Assembly (NCBI GenBank): GCA_026545225.1
Contig: CM048848.1
Coordinates: 13,806,853 to 13,870,852, forward strand
Length of the DNA: 64,000 bases
Reading direction: 5' to 3'
Source of the DNA: Cornus controversa
Taxonomy: Eukaryota > Streptophyta > Magnoliopsida > Cornales > Cornaceae
Position numbers and translations under genes: made by a program. A model generated the notes under the pieces. That model worked only from the letters and a program-made list of their open reading frames with translations, was not told the DNA's origin and made no database searches. This document shows, piece after piece, positions 35,003-46,270 of this stretch; position 1 is the stretch's first letter; the number at the start of each line of letters is the position of its first letter.

Positions 35003-36691
35003 ATGCTAGGTAGACGGTCCTTGTCACTTCCTTTGCTTCCGTGTAACATTGAACTTGAACGAACACTTAGACAACGTAGAGGAACCTCTAGGGACCCTAT
35101 ATTGGCTAGGACTGAAAACATGGATCCAAATGAGAGACAACCTCCCGGACTACCTCCTTTTAATCATGAACAACCACCTCCACCACCACCTCCTCAAGGA
35201 GAGTTGCTTATGGACTTTTACCTTCCGACTACATTTGAAGTACCTTCATGTATCCAATTTCCGGATGTAGCGGCAACTCAATTCGAAATAAAGTCCTCCA
35301 CCATCAATCTTCTTAATAGCTTCCACGGTCTCCCTAATGAGGATCCGTACCGGCACTTAGATTACTTCCTTTCCGTGTGTTCCACTATTCGTGTACCACA
35401 CTTTACGGAAGATGATCTAAAGCTGCGTATGTTCCCCTTATCCCTAAAAGATAAAGCTAGAAGTTGGTTCAACTCCTTAGAACCTAACTCAATCCATTCT
35501 TGGGCGGAGATGCAAATAGAGTTCTTAAAAAAATACTTCCCAATGGGTAAGACAAGTGATATTCGGCGAGCAATCACCGGATTCACCCAAATTGACCAAG
35601 AACAATTCCATGAGACGTGGGAGAGGTTAAAGGATCTTTTAAAATCTTGTCCGCATCATGCTGTCCCAAAATGGCAGCTAGTGCAAAGTTTTTATGATGG
35701 GGTGAGTGAGCAACATAGACAAATGATAGACTCCGCGTGTGGGGGTGGATATCTTTTGAAAAGCCCCGATGAGGCATGGAAAATTTTTCAAACCCTAAGC
35801 AACAATTCAGCTCAACGCTCCTCCACTAGGAAAGGGAAGGCCACCCAACCTTGTAGAGGAGTGCATGAGATTTCACGGGTAGATGAGGTTGCCATGCAAG
35901 TAGAAGCCCTATCCCGAAAAATGGATTTAATCATGAAAAATGGGCTGCCTACTCCAAACCAATCTGTCCAAAATCAGGAAGGTTGTTCGTTTTGCTATAG
36001 TACTTCACATTTCGTGCGAGATTGTCCTATTGCCGGGCAATCTCCCGATTATGCTCAAGAGCAAGCGAATGCCCTGTACTCTAAACAAATGAATGATCCA
36101 TATTCAAACACGTACAATCCTAGTTACAAGAACCATCCGGCTTTCTCATGGAAACCTCAAGAATCAAGTCCCTCTTTCCAAGGGCAAAACTCTTTCAATT
36201 CCCACTCTCAGCAGCCTCATTATAGGCCAAACCCTCAACCTCACAATCAAAGATCTAATTACCAACAACCACCACCTCCTCCGAGAAGCCAAAGCTTTGA
36301 AGAAAGAGTGATAAGCAATCTTGAGGCCAACACCCGCTTATTGCAAACTCACTCTCAATCAATCTCTAAGCTTGAAGCCAATGCTCAATCTATGGTTAGG
36401 TTAGAAGCTCAAATCGGGCAACTAGCTAATGCCTTAAATAGAAGGGAGGAAGGTAAGTTGCCGAGTCAACCAGTGGCGAACCCCAAAGGTGTCCATATGA
36501 TTGAAGATCCATCATCTTCAACTTGTAATGCTCCTCCGGAGCAAGTTCAATCAATCACAACCTTAAGGAGTGGTAAAATCATTAATTCCAAGGTAGGAGA
36601 GGAAGAGAGAAAGGAATTCCAAGAGCAACCTAAAAATCCAAAAGAATCCCAATTAAATCCAAAATTGTTTCCGTTAAATCCAAATTTGTAA
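35003..36691 (+). pseudogene. gag: C1 Gag
   Basis: A 562-codon frame from ATG (MLGRRSLSLPL). The Athila-type capsid domain is at residues about 95-235: FHGLPNEDPYRHLDYFLSVC, KDKARSWFNSLEP, FLKKYFP, ETWERLKDLLKSCP. A CCHC knuckle CSFCYSTSHFVRDC follows near residue 330, then a Pro/Gln-rich region and a coiled-coil-like repeat (HSQSISKLEANAQSM). It ends at TAA 36689-36691. C2 has CAA there and reads on into protease, so this stop is a C-to-T lesion and not a natural gag terminus. The following region is in the same frame. Confidence 0.93.
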
Positions 36692-39600
36692 AATACCCCT
36701 TCAAATCCAAAAGGAAAGGCAAGTGAAGTTGGGTCGTCATCGATTCCAAATCTTGACACCTCTTATGAACCTCCGGTTCCTTTTCCTCAAAGATTGAAGG
36801 AACCTTCTCATTTCGGGAAGCAAGGAGAGAAAATCCAAGACATGATGGAGATCTTCAAACAAGTAAAGATCAATCTCCCTCTCCTTGATGCTATTCGACA
36901 AATTCCCTCCTATGCGAAATTCTTGAAGGACTTGTGCACTCAAAAGCGCAAATCTAGGAATAATGTTCCTAAGAAAGTCCTCTTAACTGAGCACATAAGC
37001 TCCATTTTCCAACACCAAGCCCCTCCTAAACTCAAAGATCCGGGTGCTCCGACCATTTCGTGCACCATCGAAAATCAATCTTTTGAAAAAGCACTTCTTG
37101 ATCTAGGGGCTAGTGTCAATTTGCTTCCATTCTCAGTTTACCAACAACTAGGTTTGGGGGAACTCAAGCATACCACGGTTGTGTTGCAACTTGCCGACCG
37201 TTCGGTGAAGCAACCACGTGGCATCATTGAGGATGTCATCATTCAAGTGGACAAATTCTATTTTCCGGTGGACTTCATAGTCCTTGACACGGAACCGGTC
37301 CAAAATCCAAAGCGTCATATTCCTATCATTCTAGGTCATCCATTCTTGGCCACGGCAAACACTTGCGTTAATTGCCGCACCGGAGTGATGGACATGTCTT
37401 TTGGGAATATGAAAGTCCACTTGAACATCTTCAATGCTTCCCACCACACATCCGACGACGAAAGTGAGTGCTTTGGTGTCGATGTTGTGGAAGACCTTGT
37501 TCAAGAAGCACTTTCTTCTATTCTTTCCAAGGATCCTTTAGAGGCATGCCTAAATCACTTCAACTGTGATGATTTTGACATTGAGCAAGCCATATGTGAA
37601 GTCAATTCCATGCTCGATGTTAATACTGTCATGGATTTGCCTAAGTGGAGAGTTCCGAGAGAACCCTTGCCCCCTTTGTCCAAAACTTCCCAAACTCCTT
37701 CTTTAATTTCCCCACCACAACTTGAGCTTAAGCCCCTACCGGCTACACTCAAGTATGTTTTCTTGGGTGCAAATGAGACCCTTCCAGTCATTATCGCTTC
37801 CAATCTCACAAACGACCAAGAGTTGGAACTCATAAAGGTGCTCAAAGAGCACAAAAAAGCAATAGGCTGGAGTGTGGCAGATCTCAAGGGAATAGATCCT
37901 TCTATTTGTATGCACCGCATACACTTGGAAGAGGATGCTAAGACCTCAAGGGAGGCACAACGTCGATTAAATCCAAATATGAAGGACGTTGTCATGAAGG
38001 AGGTGGTGAAGTTACTAGATGCGGGAATCATATACCCCATCTCTGATAGCAAGTGGGTTAGTCCCACTCAAGTGGTTCCAAAGAAGTCAGGTATTACGGT
38101 GCAACCAAATGACAAGGGTGAATTAGTTCCCCAACGCACCACCACGGGTTGGAGAGTGTGCATAGACTATAGGAAATTAAATTCAGCCACTCGGAAAGAT
38201 CACTTCCCCCTCCCATTCATTGATCAGATATTAGAGAGATTAGCCGGGCAAAGTTTTTATTGCTTTTTGGATGAATATTCCGGCTATAATCAGGTTGCTA
38301 TAGACCCGAGGGACCAAGAGAAAACCACCTTTACATGTCCCTTCGGCACATTTGCTTATAGACGCATGCCCTTTGGGTTGTGCAATGCACCGGCGACTTT
38401 TCAACGGTGTATGATGTCTATCTTCTCAGACATGGTGGAAAAATTCTTGGAAGTGTTCATGGATGATTTTTTCATTTTTGGGCCTTCGTTTGAATCATGC
38501 CTCCAAAATCTAGCTTGTGTTCTCAAACGATGTCAAGAGACCAACCTAATTCTTAGTTGGGAAAAGAGCCATTTTATGGTTCAAGAGGGTATTGTCCTAG
38601 GGCACATTGTGTCTAAGAGAGGAATAGAGGTTGATAAAGCCAAAGTTGAACTCATTTCTAAACTTCCTCCACCATCAACGGTGAGAGAGATTCATTCATT
38701 CCTTGGGCATGCGGGCTTTTATCGCCGTTTCATCAAAGACTTTAGCAAGATCTCTCGGCCTTTGTGTCGCCTTCTTGAAAAAGAGTCTTGCTTTACCTTT
38801 GATGAAGGGTGCCTTAACGCTTTTGATGAACTCCGCACCATGCTTACAACCGCTCCAATTCTAATCCCTCCAAATTGGGCTCTCCCATTTGAGATTATGT
38901 GTGATGCATCCGATTATGCCATGGGTGCTGTCTTAGGGCAACGAATAGACAAACTGCCTCATGTCATCTACTACGCAAGTAAAACCCTTTCCGAGGCTCA
39001 AATCAATTATACCATAACGGAAAAAGAATTGCTCGTGGTTGTATTTGCATTAGACAAATTTCGAGCTTATTTATTGGGTTCAAAGGTCATTGTCTATTCG
39101 AACCATGCTGCCCTCCGGCATCTTTTGGCCAAAAAGGACACCAAGCCTAGGTTGATCCGATGGATACTCTTATTGCAAGAGTTCAATTTTGAAATTAGAG
39201 ACAAAAAGGGAACTGAAAATGTGGTAGCTGACCACCTGTCTAGAATTCTTGTTGAATCCCTCCATAATTCCATTCCAGTTTGTGAATCCTTCCCGGATGA
39301 ACAACTCTTTGTCATCTCTCAAGAGAGTATCCCTTGGTATGCAGATGTGGTTAATTACTTGGCAACCGGTAAAATACCATCTTCTTGGACCAAGCAAGAG
39401 AATGATCGTTTTCTCTCCCAATCACGATCATATTATTGGGACGATCCTCAATTGTTCAAATATTGCCCCGATCAAATAATTCGAAGGTGTGTGCCCAACA
39501 GTGAATTCCAAAGCATTCTCAAGTTTGTCATACACTCGCTTGTGGGGGACACTTTAGTGCTAAGAAAACCGCAGCAAAAATTCTCCAATGCGGATTTTTC

Positions 39601-40635
39601 TGGCCGACACTTCATCGGGATGTATATTCATTCTGCCGCTCTTGTGAGCAATGTCAGCGCCTTGGCGCGATGTCTCGAAAGGACATGATGCCTCTTAACC
39701 CTATTCTTATCATTGAAATATTTGATGTGTGGGGCATTGACTTCATGGGACCATTTCCACCCTCTACTGGTCATGAGTACATACTTGTGGCGGTGGACTA
39801 CGTATCTAAGTGGATAGCGGCCGTTGCTACCAAAACCAATGATCACGCAGTCGTGGTTAAATTCATTCAAGCTAATATTTTTAGCCGGTTTGGTACGCCC
39901 CGGGCCATCATCAGTGACGGGGGTAAACATTTCTGTAACCGGTTCCTTCGAACCTTGCTTACCAAATACTCCGTCACACACAAAGTGGCCACCCCATACC
40001 ATCCTCAAACCAGTGGCCAAGTAGAAGTATCCAATAGGGAGATTAAGAACATTCTTCAGAAAACTGTTCGGCCCGACCGGAAGGATTGGTCATTACGACT
40101 AAACGATGCATTATGGGCATATCGAACCACATATAAAACTCCCATTGGAATGTCACCTTATCGGTTGGTTTATGGCAAAGCGTGCCATCTTCCGGTTGAA
40201 TTGGAGCATAAAGCTATGTGGGCCACCAAAACTTTCAATTTTGACATGCAAAAGGCCGGCTCTAATCTAAAGCTTCAATTAAATGAATTGGAAGAATTGC
40301 GACATGAAGCGTATGAGAATGCGAAAATCTATAAGGCAAAGTCCAAAGCCTTTCATGATCGTAATATTCGAGTCAAAACATTTTCGCCGGGCCAAAAAGT
40401 ATGGTTGTACAACTCACACCTTCATTTGTTTCCCGAAAAACTTCGCTCCCGTTGGGATGGTCCATTTTTGATTAATTCCGTCGCTCCCCACGGAGCGATG
40501 GAATTGAAGGACTTGAAAGACGGCTCGTTGTTCAAAGTGAATGGGCAGTGCTTAAAAGTGTGCGTTGATGACCAAATCACCACCGAATATGTGGATGTCG
40601 TCACTTTGACGGATCCCGTGTATTTTGACTCGTGA
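36692..40635 (+). pseudogene. pol: C1 Pol: protease, RT, RNase H, integrase
   Basis: It is in frame with gag to about 39525. Protease: LLDLGASVNLLPFSVYQQLG (37100). RT: KWVSPTQVVPKKSG, CIDYRKLNSATRKDHFPLPF, MPFGLCNAPATFQRC, active site FMDDF (38456-38467). RNase H: CDASDYAMG, then [11 protein letters not shown], where the Asp of SDH, kept in C2, is Asn. A one-T deletion at about 39524 shifts the frame in the integrase zinc region. The core continues to the TGA at 40633: [16 protein letters not shown] and [10 protein letters not shown] give Asp, Asp and Glu with DD35E spacing. [16 protein letters not shown] region lies near the C-terminus. There is no chromodomain, as expected for Athila. Confidence 0.93.
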
Positions 40636-40804
40636 GCCGATCCGGACGTCGTGCCATAGACGTATAAGGTGGCGAAGCCATGGTAGCTATCATGCTTCCA
40701 TGATGTCCCTTTAATCCAAAGTAGGTTTGTATCTAAGCAATGTAGTATCTAATTCCCAAATATCCAAGTCCCTGAAGCATAACTCAAGCTGACTGTTTTT
40801 GAGC
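40636..40804 (+). other. short spacer after C1 pol
   Basis: Non-coding. It is conserved in C2 (55622-55790) as the inverse strand. Confidence 0.7.
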
Positions 40805-41168
40805 ATCTCGATTGATCAAAACCAGGATCTCGATCAATCGAGATTTCGATTGATCTCAATCTCAATCTCGATTGATCGAAAAATTACAGAGATTTGCCAA
40901 GTCCAAAGTCCCGAGAGGTAGTATTCTTCGATTGCACTTCGATAGGTCTTCGATCGATCGAAAATTTCGATTGATCGGAAGAAAATTTCGATTGAATGAA
41001 TTAAATGTTCGATTGATTGAAGTAAAAGTGTGATTCAGTGAAGGAATTTTCGATTGATCGATGAGACAATCTCGATTGATCGAAGCTGATTTCGATTGAT
41101 CGAAGTGAAATCTCGATCAATCGAAATCTCGATTGATCGAAATGCACATCTCGATCAATCGAGATGCA
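40805..41168 (+). promoter_or_regulatory. near-palindrome array upstream of the C1 env-like ORF
   Basis: About fourteen units with core TCGATTGATCGA or TCGATCAATCGA, some flanked by ATCTC/GAGAT as in the LTR, others by TTC/GAA. It ends 12 bp before a CACGTG box and about 29 bp before TATTTAAA. C2 has the same array (55281-55621). Placement just upstream of a TATA box in both LTR and inter-ORF region suggests a shared cis-regulatory module; this is inference. Confidence 0.75.
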
Positions 41169-41179
41169 CGCGGGGCCTG

Positions 41180-41204
41180 CACGTGAGCCGAAAGTCTATT
41201 TAAA
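41180..41204 (+). promoter_or_regulatory. candidate internal promoter (CACGTG and TATTTAAA)
   Basis: CACGTG at 41180-41185 is a G-box core bound by plant bHLH/bZIP factors. TATTTAAA at 41197-41204 is a TATA-box match. Both are kept in C2 (CACGTG 55262-55267, TATTTAAA inverse 55243-55250) although the DNA around them differs. They sit upstream of a predicted spliced leader of the env-like ORF. Confidence 0.6.
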
Positions 41205-41425
41205 CCGTTGGGCTTCCCTCCCATTTTAAAAGACCATCCGAATTCTTCTCTCCCTCCGTGCGATCCAAGCCTTCTCCAAGCACTCCCGAGCACTCGATCT
41301 ACCATTCCCGATCATCCGCCGCCATCCGACGCAGTACGAAGCCACCGCTAGCACTTGTGCGATCTCCTCTTCGCGACTGCGAGTGGATCTTCTTTGGTTG
41401 ATCCGTTCATCTTCTTCCTCTTGAG

Positions 41426-41813
41426 GTAAGTAATGCATGGCTACATTTTGCATACTCTCTCGCCATTTTTGATAGTTTTACGGCGTAATAAACATAGTTA
41501 GGTGATGTTGGAGTGGATGGATGTGATTGAAATATCTGTAATGAGATTTTGTGGGTTTCGGGGGGTAGGAAGTCATGTAGGAGTGAGATTTGGCATTCTT
41601 TTTGTTTAAAATGCTTAGTGTACGGTGTGTAACCGCGGCACCTTCGTTTTGGTTGCATCCGTTCACACTGCCTCTTTGAGAGCGACTTTTTGAATTCTTG
41701 TCAGCGCCATGGACTAGGACTTCATTTTCGTTTTTTTCTTATTTTAGTTTATTCTTAGTTTAGTTTTCTTCTTATTTATCTTTTATTTACGTAATTTTTG
41801 GAATCAAGTGCAG
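41426..41813 (+). other. predicted 5'-UTR intron of the C1 env-like transcript
   Basis: A strong donor, GAG|GTAAGT, at 41426 and an acceptor, AAGTGCAG, ending at 41813 after a T-rich tract give a 388-nt AT-rich intron. The ATG of the env-like ORF lies 15 nt after the acceptor. C2 preserves both sites (GTAAGT at 55019 downward, GTGCAG ending at 54633; 387 nt). Confidence 0.6.
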
Positions 41814-41827
41814 ACTGTTCCGAGACT

Positions 41828-43117
41828 ATGGCGAGGGTGAAGAACGCCGCCGGTTCTGTTCGAGACGTGCCCGGGCGAGTCTTCCGGTCTCGGAAGTTCC
41901 ACCCGGAGCAGATTTTTGACTTAACAGAGTTCGAGAGTCGTCCCGACACCGCGTGGACGGTTGCCGAGCTTAGGAGGCGTCGCCTCGACCGGCTATGTGT
42001 GCCTCCCACCGACGTGGCACACGAGCGCCTCGTGCAGGTCTTCTATGAGCGCATGACCTACTCCTGCACAGCGCCGGATACACTAGAGATGGTCGTGGGC
42101 ACTGTCACGATCACGATTATGCTGAGCCGGATTGCGCATATGCTCGGCATCCCTCACCAGCAGCCACCAGACATGGTTGGCCCGGACGGTCAGCCACTTT
42201 TCAGGGCCGCACTTCCAGCAGACACGACGCTGTTCTCCATTGTGATGGGCATGTGTGGTGGGGCATTTACCACGCCCAGTCACAACTGCACGTCCAGATC
42301 GATGTGCCCGAGCCGACTCTGGTTCCTGGACACCGTTCTCATCAAGAACGCGTGTCTGCTGCAGCACGTGGCAGAGCGCAGGGGCGACCTTCTCTGTTGC
42401 CTCTATGCTTTCCACACGGGCACTTGGTTTTCTGTCCCGTCGCTAATCTGGGGGCAGATGTTCAAGGTCTGGGATGGCCTCATGAACAAGAGGATGAGGT
42501 GAGCAGCTAGTTGGCGGCTTCCCTTCCCTTTCCTGATCGCCGCTTTTCTTAGCAGTGCCAGTATACCGGTCAGTCGTACTGACATCCAGTTGGCACCGCC
42601 CACCCGCTTCACATCTACTCAGTGGGAGTGGGTGAGGCGACACTTAGAGCGACAGGACCACTAGGGTGATCCACCAGACGATGTAGATATGGATGCCCCG
42701 GTGGAGGCGGATGAGGGAGAGCCTGCAGGGGCTGACTCAGAGGACGATGTAGTTATGGATGCCCCGGTGGAGGCGGATGAGGGAGAGCCTGCAGGGGCTG
42801 ACTCAGAGGACGAGGAGATGGAGGACGAGGAGATGGATGTCACTGCAGAGCGGCATGATATCTTAGCGACGGGCTATTCCTGCCTGGCGGCTGACGTAGA
42901 GCGGCTCCAGCAGGGTTTTGACGAGCACGTCCAGGTGACGCAGAGTCAGCTGGCAGGCATTCGGACGGACATTTCTTCTCTGGCACAGGGTCAGAGAGCG
43001 ATCTTAGACGAGTTCTGAGCCTTCCGGTAGGACCTGCAGTTCCTGTTCGCAGGTCGAGCCTCCACCTCCACTTCTACTCCCACCGAGCCCCCACCACCAC
43101 CACCCGCCCTCGAGTAG
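41828..43117 (+). pseudogene. C1 env-like third ORF (Athila type)
   Basis: A 429-codon frame from ATG (MARVKNAAGSVRDVPG) to TAG 43115-43117. The N-terminal domain has RKFHPEQIFDLTEF, TAWTVAELRRRRLDRLC, VAHERLVQVFYERMTY, RIAHMLGIPHQQPP and FLDTVLIKNACLLQHVAERRG, then an acidic region, a probable coiled coil (YSCLAADVERLQQGFDEH) and a Pro-rich tail. This matches the protein encoded after pol in Athila elements. No clear signal peptide or transmembrane segment is visible, so 'env-like' refers to position. Stops at 42500, 42662, 43016 and 43028 look like CGA/CAG to TGA/TAG changes. A 66-bp in-frame duplication is present (42677-42808). Confidence 0.8.
42677..42808 (+). repeat. 66-bp in-frame tandem duplication in env-like ORF
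   Basis: Units 42677-42742 and 42743-42808 encode the acidic peptide MDAPVEADEGEPAGADSED twice. C2 has one copy. Confidence 0.95.
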
Positions 43118-43771
43118 CTGCATTTTATTCATCTTTTATGCTTTACTTTCTGTATTTTTGATAGGCCATGTTGGCCATGTTTAGTTTCTTTCTGAGTATT
43201 CCACCTACATGTACATTTTGTACTCAAACTCATTTTCATCTATATGGAATACATTTATATTTTCTTTTATACCATGTGTTATCTTTACTGTCTTTATTTT
43301 TGCTTTCTGTCAATATATCTGTTCTCTATACTTTGACTATGTATGTAGTACCACTTGTCTAATTGTTATATGCGATTCAGTTGATGATTTTCGTTTATTA
43401 CCGCCTGGTTTCAATCCCCAATACTGTTGAGATTGCTTCAACACAGTATGGCGGTAATAAAGAAAGGCAGCCCCTTTGAATGCTATACGTTAGCGTGCCT
43501 GGATAGTCAATATCTTGTCGCATAGACCTCTTAGCCAATTGGGAAACACCAGTTCAGACCCTTAGATATATAGTGATATTGGCATTGTCAGTTTGTGCAT
43601 CATTATTTCATTATGTTCTATTTATCTACTTTTTGTTCCTTTTAATGCTCGTGGTATCCAGTTGGTGTTGTGTGCAGGTTTTCCTTATTTACAAGATGAC
43701 CGCTGCTGTGGAATACCATTTTTCTCGCATTCGGCCATCCCGGTAACTTCTTTCCTTGTTCTTCTTGTCCA

Positions 43772-43808
43772 AACATTGAGGACAATGTTGCATATAAGTT
43801 TGGGGGTG
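43772..43808 (+). other. internal hairpin plus polypurine module (C1)
   Basis: The 7-bp inverted repeat AACATTG-AGGA-CAATGTT (43772-43789) is followed by AAGTTTGGGGGTG (43796-43808). The same order and spacing occur in D and in C2 (52696-52713, one arm base changed). The purine tract resembles the terminal one and could prime a second plus strand. Confidence 0.85.
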
Positions 43809-44289
43809 CGGTATGCTATACCACTTGCATACGCATGCAATGTTCGGTCATTAAAGGAAGTCATTCGATTAAATGTCCGAGGTAAATGCAGCAGGTAGTT
43901 AAGAACTTTAACATTGTAAATACCCGCACTTTTGCAAGCTTTATAGTAGGCTAGAACGGTTTACATTTTTGTCTAAATTCGAGCACGTACAATTCTTGCC
44001 CTAAATTTGTCCTTAACCGCACAAATTCGCACACATGCATTTTAAATTGTGGGGTATAAGTCTGAGGGAGAATTTTTGAAAATTTCTATTTTTATCTGAA
44101 CAACTTAAAGAATAAGTTCTTCCAGTTGTTGTAAAAAAAAAAAAAAAAAGAGAAATAAAAAGAGAAAAATTTGCAATAAGCCTTCTCACTCAATAAACCG
44201 GATTTCTATGCCTCAAAGCAGGGAATATTCGTGTAAAAGTGTGTAAGGTTGAGCAATAATAAGCGGGTGGCTTGCTTACGCTCATCGCC

Positions 44290-44426
44290 TTGTAAGCTCG
44301 GTCATTAAGTCCGAGGGGTGCTTCTTCACCTAATGCCCTAAAATCAATTGGTTTGGGAGTCATTGGCCCAACGCCGCTACATGGGCTTGCAAGAAAGCAA
44401 AAAGAGCTAAGCATTGCACGGTCATC
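44290..44426 (+). other. conserved non-coding 3' block shared with D
   Basis: ATTAAGTCCGAGGGGTGCTT, CCTAATGCCCTAAAATCAA, TTGGTTTGGGAGTCA, GCTACATGGG and AAGCATTGCAC occur in the same order as in the D 160-bp units, and inverted in C2 (about 52000-52135). It does not encode a conserved peptide. Conservation across diverged elements suggests an RNA or cis-acting role, unproven. Confidence 0.7.
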
Positions 44427-44803
44427 CGCACATGAGCAATCATGAATGTTTTGTGATAATGAACAGCCGTGTCGAGCATTTTCAATGAGTTTTTCTCTTA
44501 AAAATAGATTTGTTCATTTTCTTCTCCAAATATGACAAAAGCCACACGTTGGAATGCATGTTCACTTTTCAAAGAGGATTTTGGGGTTGGAATTGTTATA
44601 TATGTTCGGGCTGGCCATTATGTGGGGACTGTCGTTCATTTATAGCTTGTGAAAGTCCAATTTTGCTAATGACCACATAGTTCTGTCATACTTGTTGCAT
44701 TTGCCAAATGTGAAATGAACGGATGATCGCCCTTTATCTAGTTGATGACTGAGCCTGATTAAACTTTTGTATAAGATAGTTGATTTCATTTTTGTAATAT
44801 TGT

Positions 44804-44840
44804 ATTGCTAAGGGACTAGCAATATGAAAGTTTAGGGGTG
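44804..44840 (+). other. terminal hairpin and polypurine tract of C1
   Basis: ATTGCTA-AGGGAC-TAGCAAT (44804-44823), then AAAGTTTAGGGGTG (44827-44840) abutting the 3' LTR. One A interrupts the G run relative to D and C2. Confidence 0.9.
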
Positions 44841-46247
44841 TGATAAGTGTTCAATTCTATGCATTTGAACCCTCTTTCTTACATACGTTAGTTCCATTTT
44901 TGCGTTTACCGAGAAATGTTTACGGTATTTTTGTATTTTTGATGTTTTGCAGGTATTGGAGCAAATGGAGCAAAGTTGGAAGCTTTCTGCAGTCAAGAGA
45001 AGAAATCAGAAAATGCAGCCCAAGGCATCTCGATCAATCGAGATGTTGATCTCGATTAATCGAAATCTCGATTGATCGAGATCTCATTTCGATTGATCGA
45101 AATCTCGATCAATCGAGATTCAATCTCGATCAATCGAGATGCTGCAGAGCCCACTTGGCCACTTGCCCACCTGCTCTCCCACTTGCAACAAAATCCCCCT
45201 TTTTGCACGACTTAGGGGGATTGTCTGACTTGAACAAGACTTTTGGGGGCCTTCTTGATACAAGAGATATATATAATGATATATATATATATATGGTGGG
45301 CCCCAAAGGAGAAAAAGCACCAAAAAAGCCACACATATCAAATATCTCTCAACACACAAGAGAGAGGGGAGAGACCTTCGGGAGAGGAGGAGGAAAAGCT
45401 GAACCAGACCAAGAAGCTTCATTCTCTTCATCAATGGAAGGGTGCAAGGCAACCATGAGCAACTAACTCTTCTACTAGGGTGTTGGTTTCAACCCCTAGC
45501 CATGTAAACTTGTTCATCTTTGTAGCTCTTGGGATTTGTAATTAAATGTTGATTATTTAGCCTAGTGATTATGTACACAAATACATCTCTTATATATATT
45601 CATTTGATTTGGAATTTATTCTTGTCTTAGAGTAGATTTTGTCACTTGAATGCACAACATTTGCATATTCCACAAGAAGTGCAAATGATGGCTAGATAAT
45701 GGTGTTTAAATGAATGTGTGATGTTAGTTTGTATAGACCATGCCAAGACAAGGTAGTTTGGATGCATGTAGTGTTCACTTAGAGAGTAGAGTAATTAGGT
45801 AGTTAGTTAGGTTGAAGAGCTATGCTTGTTGAAGATAGACTATGATAGGTTAGCACACACATTGATCTTTTGATATGTCATTGAGGTCACAAGCCTAATG
45901 ACATTGTTAGGCATTTAATTAATGAATCCCATGCTTGCTACACTTATGAACATGTGAATGGCTAGTGGTGGAAACCAACCCTAGTTCTCTCTCCCAACTT
46001 TAAACTCTTTACTTTTCTTGTCATTTCATTCATGCAATAGTTTCTAAATATAAATTCAAAAATCTATTTTTCGAATTAAAGTAGAATTAATCTTCCTTTA
46101 AGACAATTGCGACTAGTCCTCGTGGGATCGATACCCTCTATATAGAACCCTATCTACAAAGATTCGTGCTCTTGCGAGTGGTTAAATTATATTTTGATAA
46201 AAAGGAAAAAATTAAGCTTACAATATAATTTAGTTCCGACCACATAA
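44841..46247 (+). repeat. C1 3' LTR, shared with the following partial copy
   Basis: It matches 33311-34717 closely. The near-palindrome array is at 45027-45140. The end reads CACATAA instead of CATCA. Internal element sequence follows directly instead of host DNA. Confidence 0.95.
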
Positions 46248-46253
46248 AAATTT

Positions 46254-46270
46254 TGGCGCCGTTGCCGGGG
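46254..46270 (+). other. second Asp primer-binding site after C1 3' LTR
   Basis: TGGCGCCGTTGCCGGGG at the same distance from the LTR as in C1 (34724). It shows that this LTR acts as the 5' LTR of another, truncated unit. Confidence 0.95.

Larger units (their letters stand above)
43118..44826 (+). other. C1 3' non-coding region
   Basis: 1.7 kb with no supportable gene; the frames of 60-100 codons here are T-rich and unconserved. It holds a conserved hairpin plus polypurine module (43772), a structured block shared with D and C2 (about 44290-44420), and an A-tract near 44133. Confidence 0.75.
33311..46247 (+). mobile_element. C1: Athila-like gypsy element with env-like ORF
   Basis: A 12.9-kb element with two LTRs of about 1407 bp that begin TGATAAGTGTTC. 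An Asp primer-binding site, a gag-pol frame, a palindrome-rich inter-ORF region, an env-like ORF, a 1.7-kb 3' non-coding region and a polypurine tract follow in order. Asp primer site, Gag type and third ORF fit the Athila lineage. The left flank is ATTGT (33306-33310). The right side does not return to element A: the 3' LTR runs straight into another primer site, leader and partial gag. Few LTR differences suggest a young element, though each ORF is broken. Confidence 0.93.

Noticed and set aside
40805-41168. CRISPR-like array of palindromic repeats
   Set aside because: The genome is plant. Repeats are short near-palindromes with irregular spacing and no unique spacers, and no cas genes exist.
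42083-42415. 110-codon minus-strand frame opposite the env-like ORF (also 54031-54363 in C2)
   Set aside because: It is an antisense shadow of a GC-rich coding region. Stops rare on the coding strand make the opposite frame open by chance.
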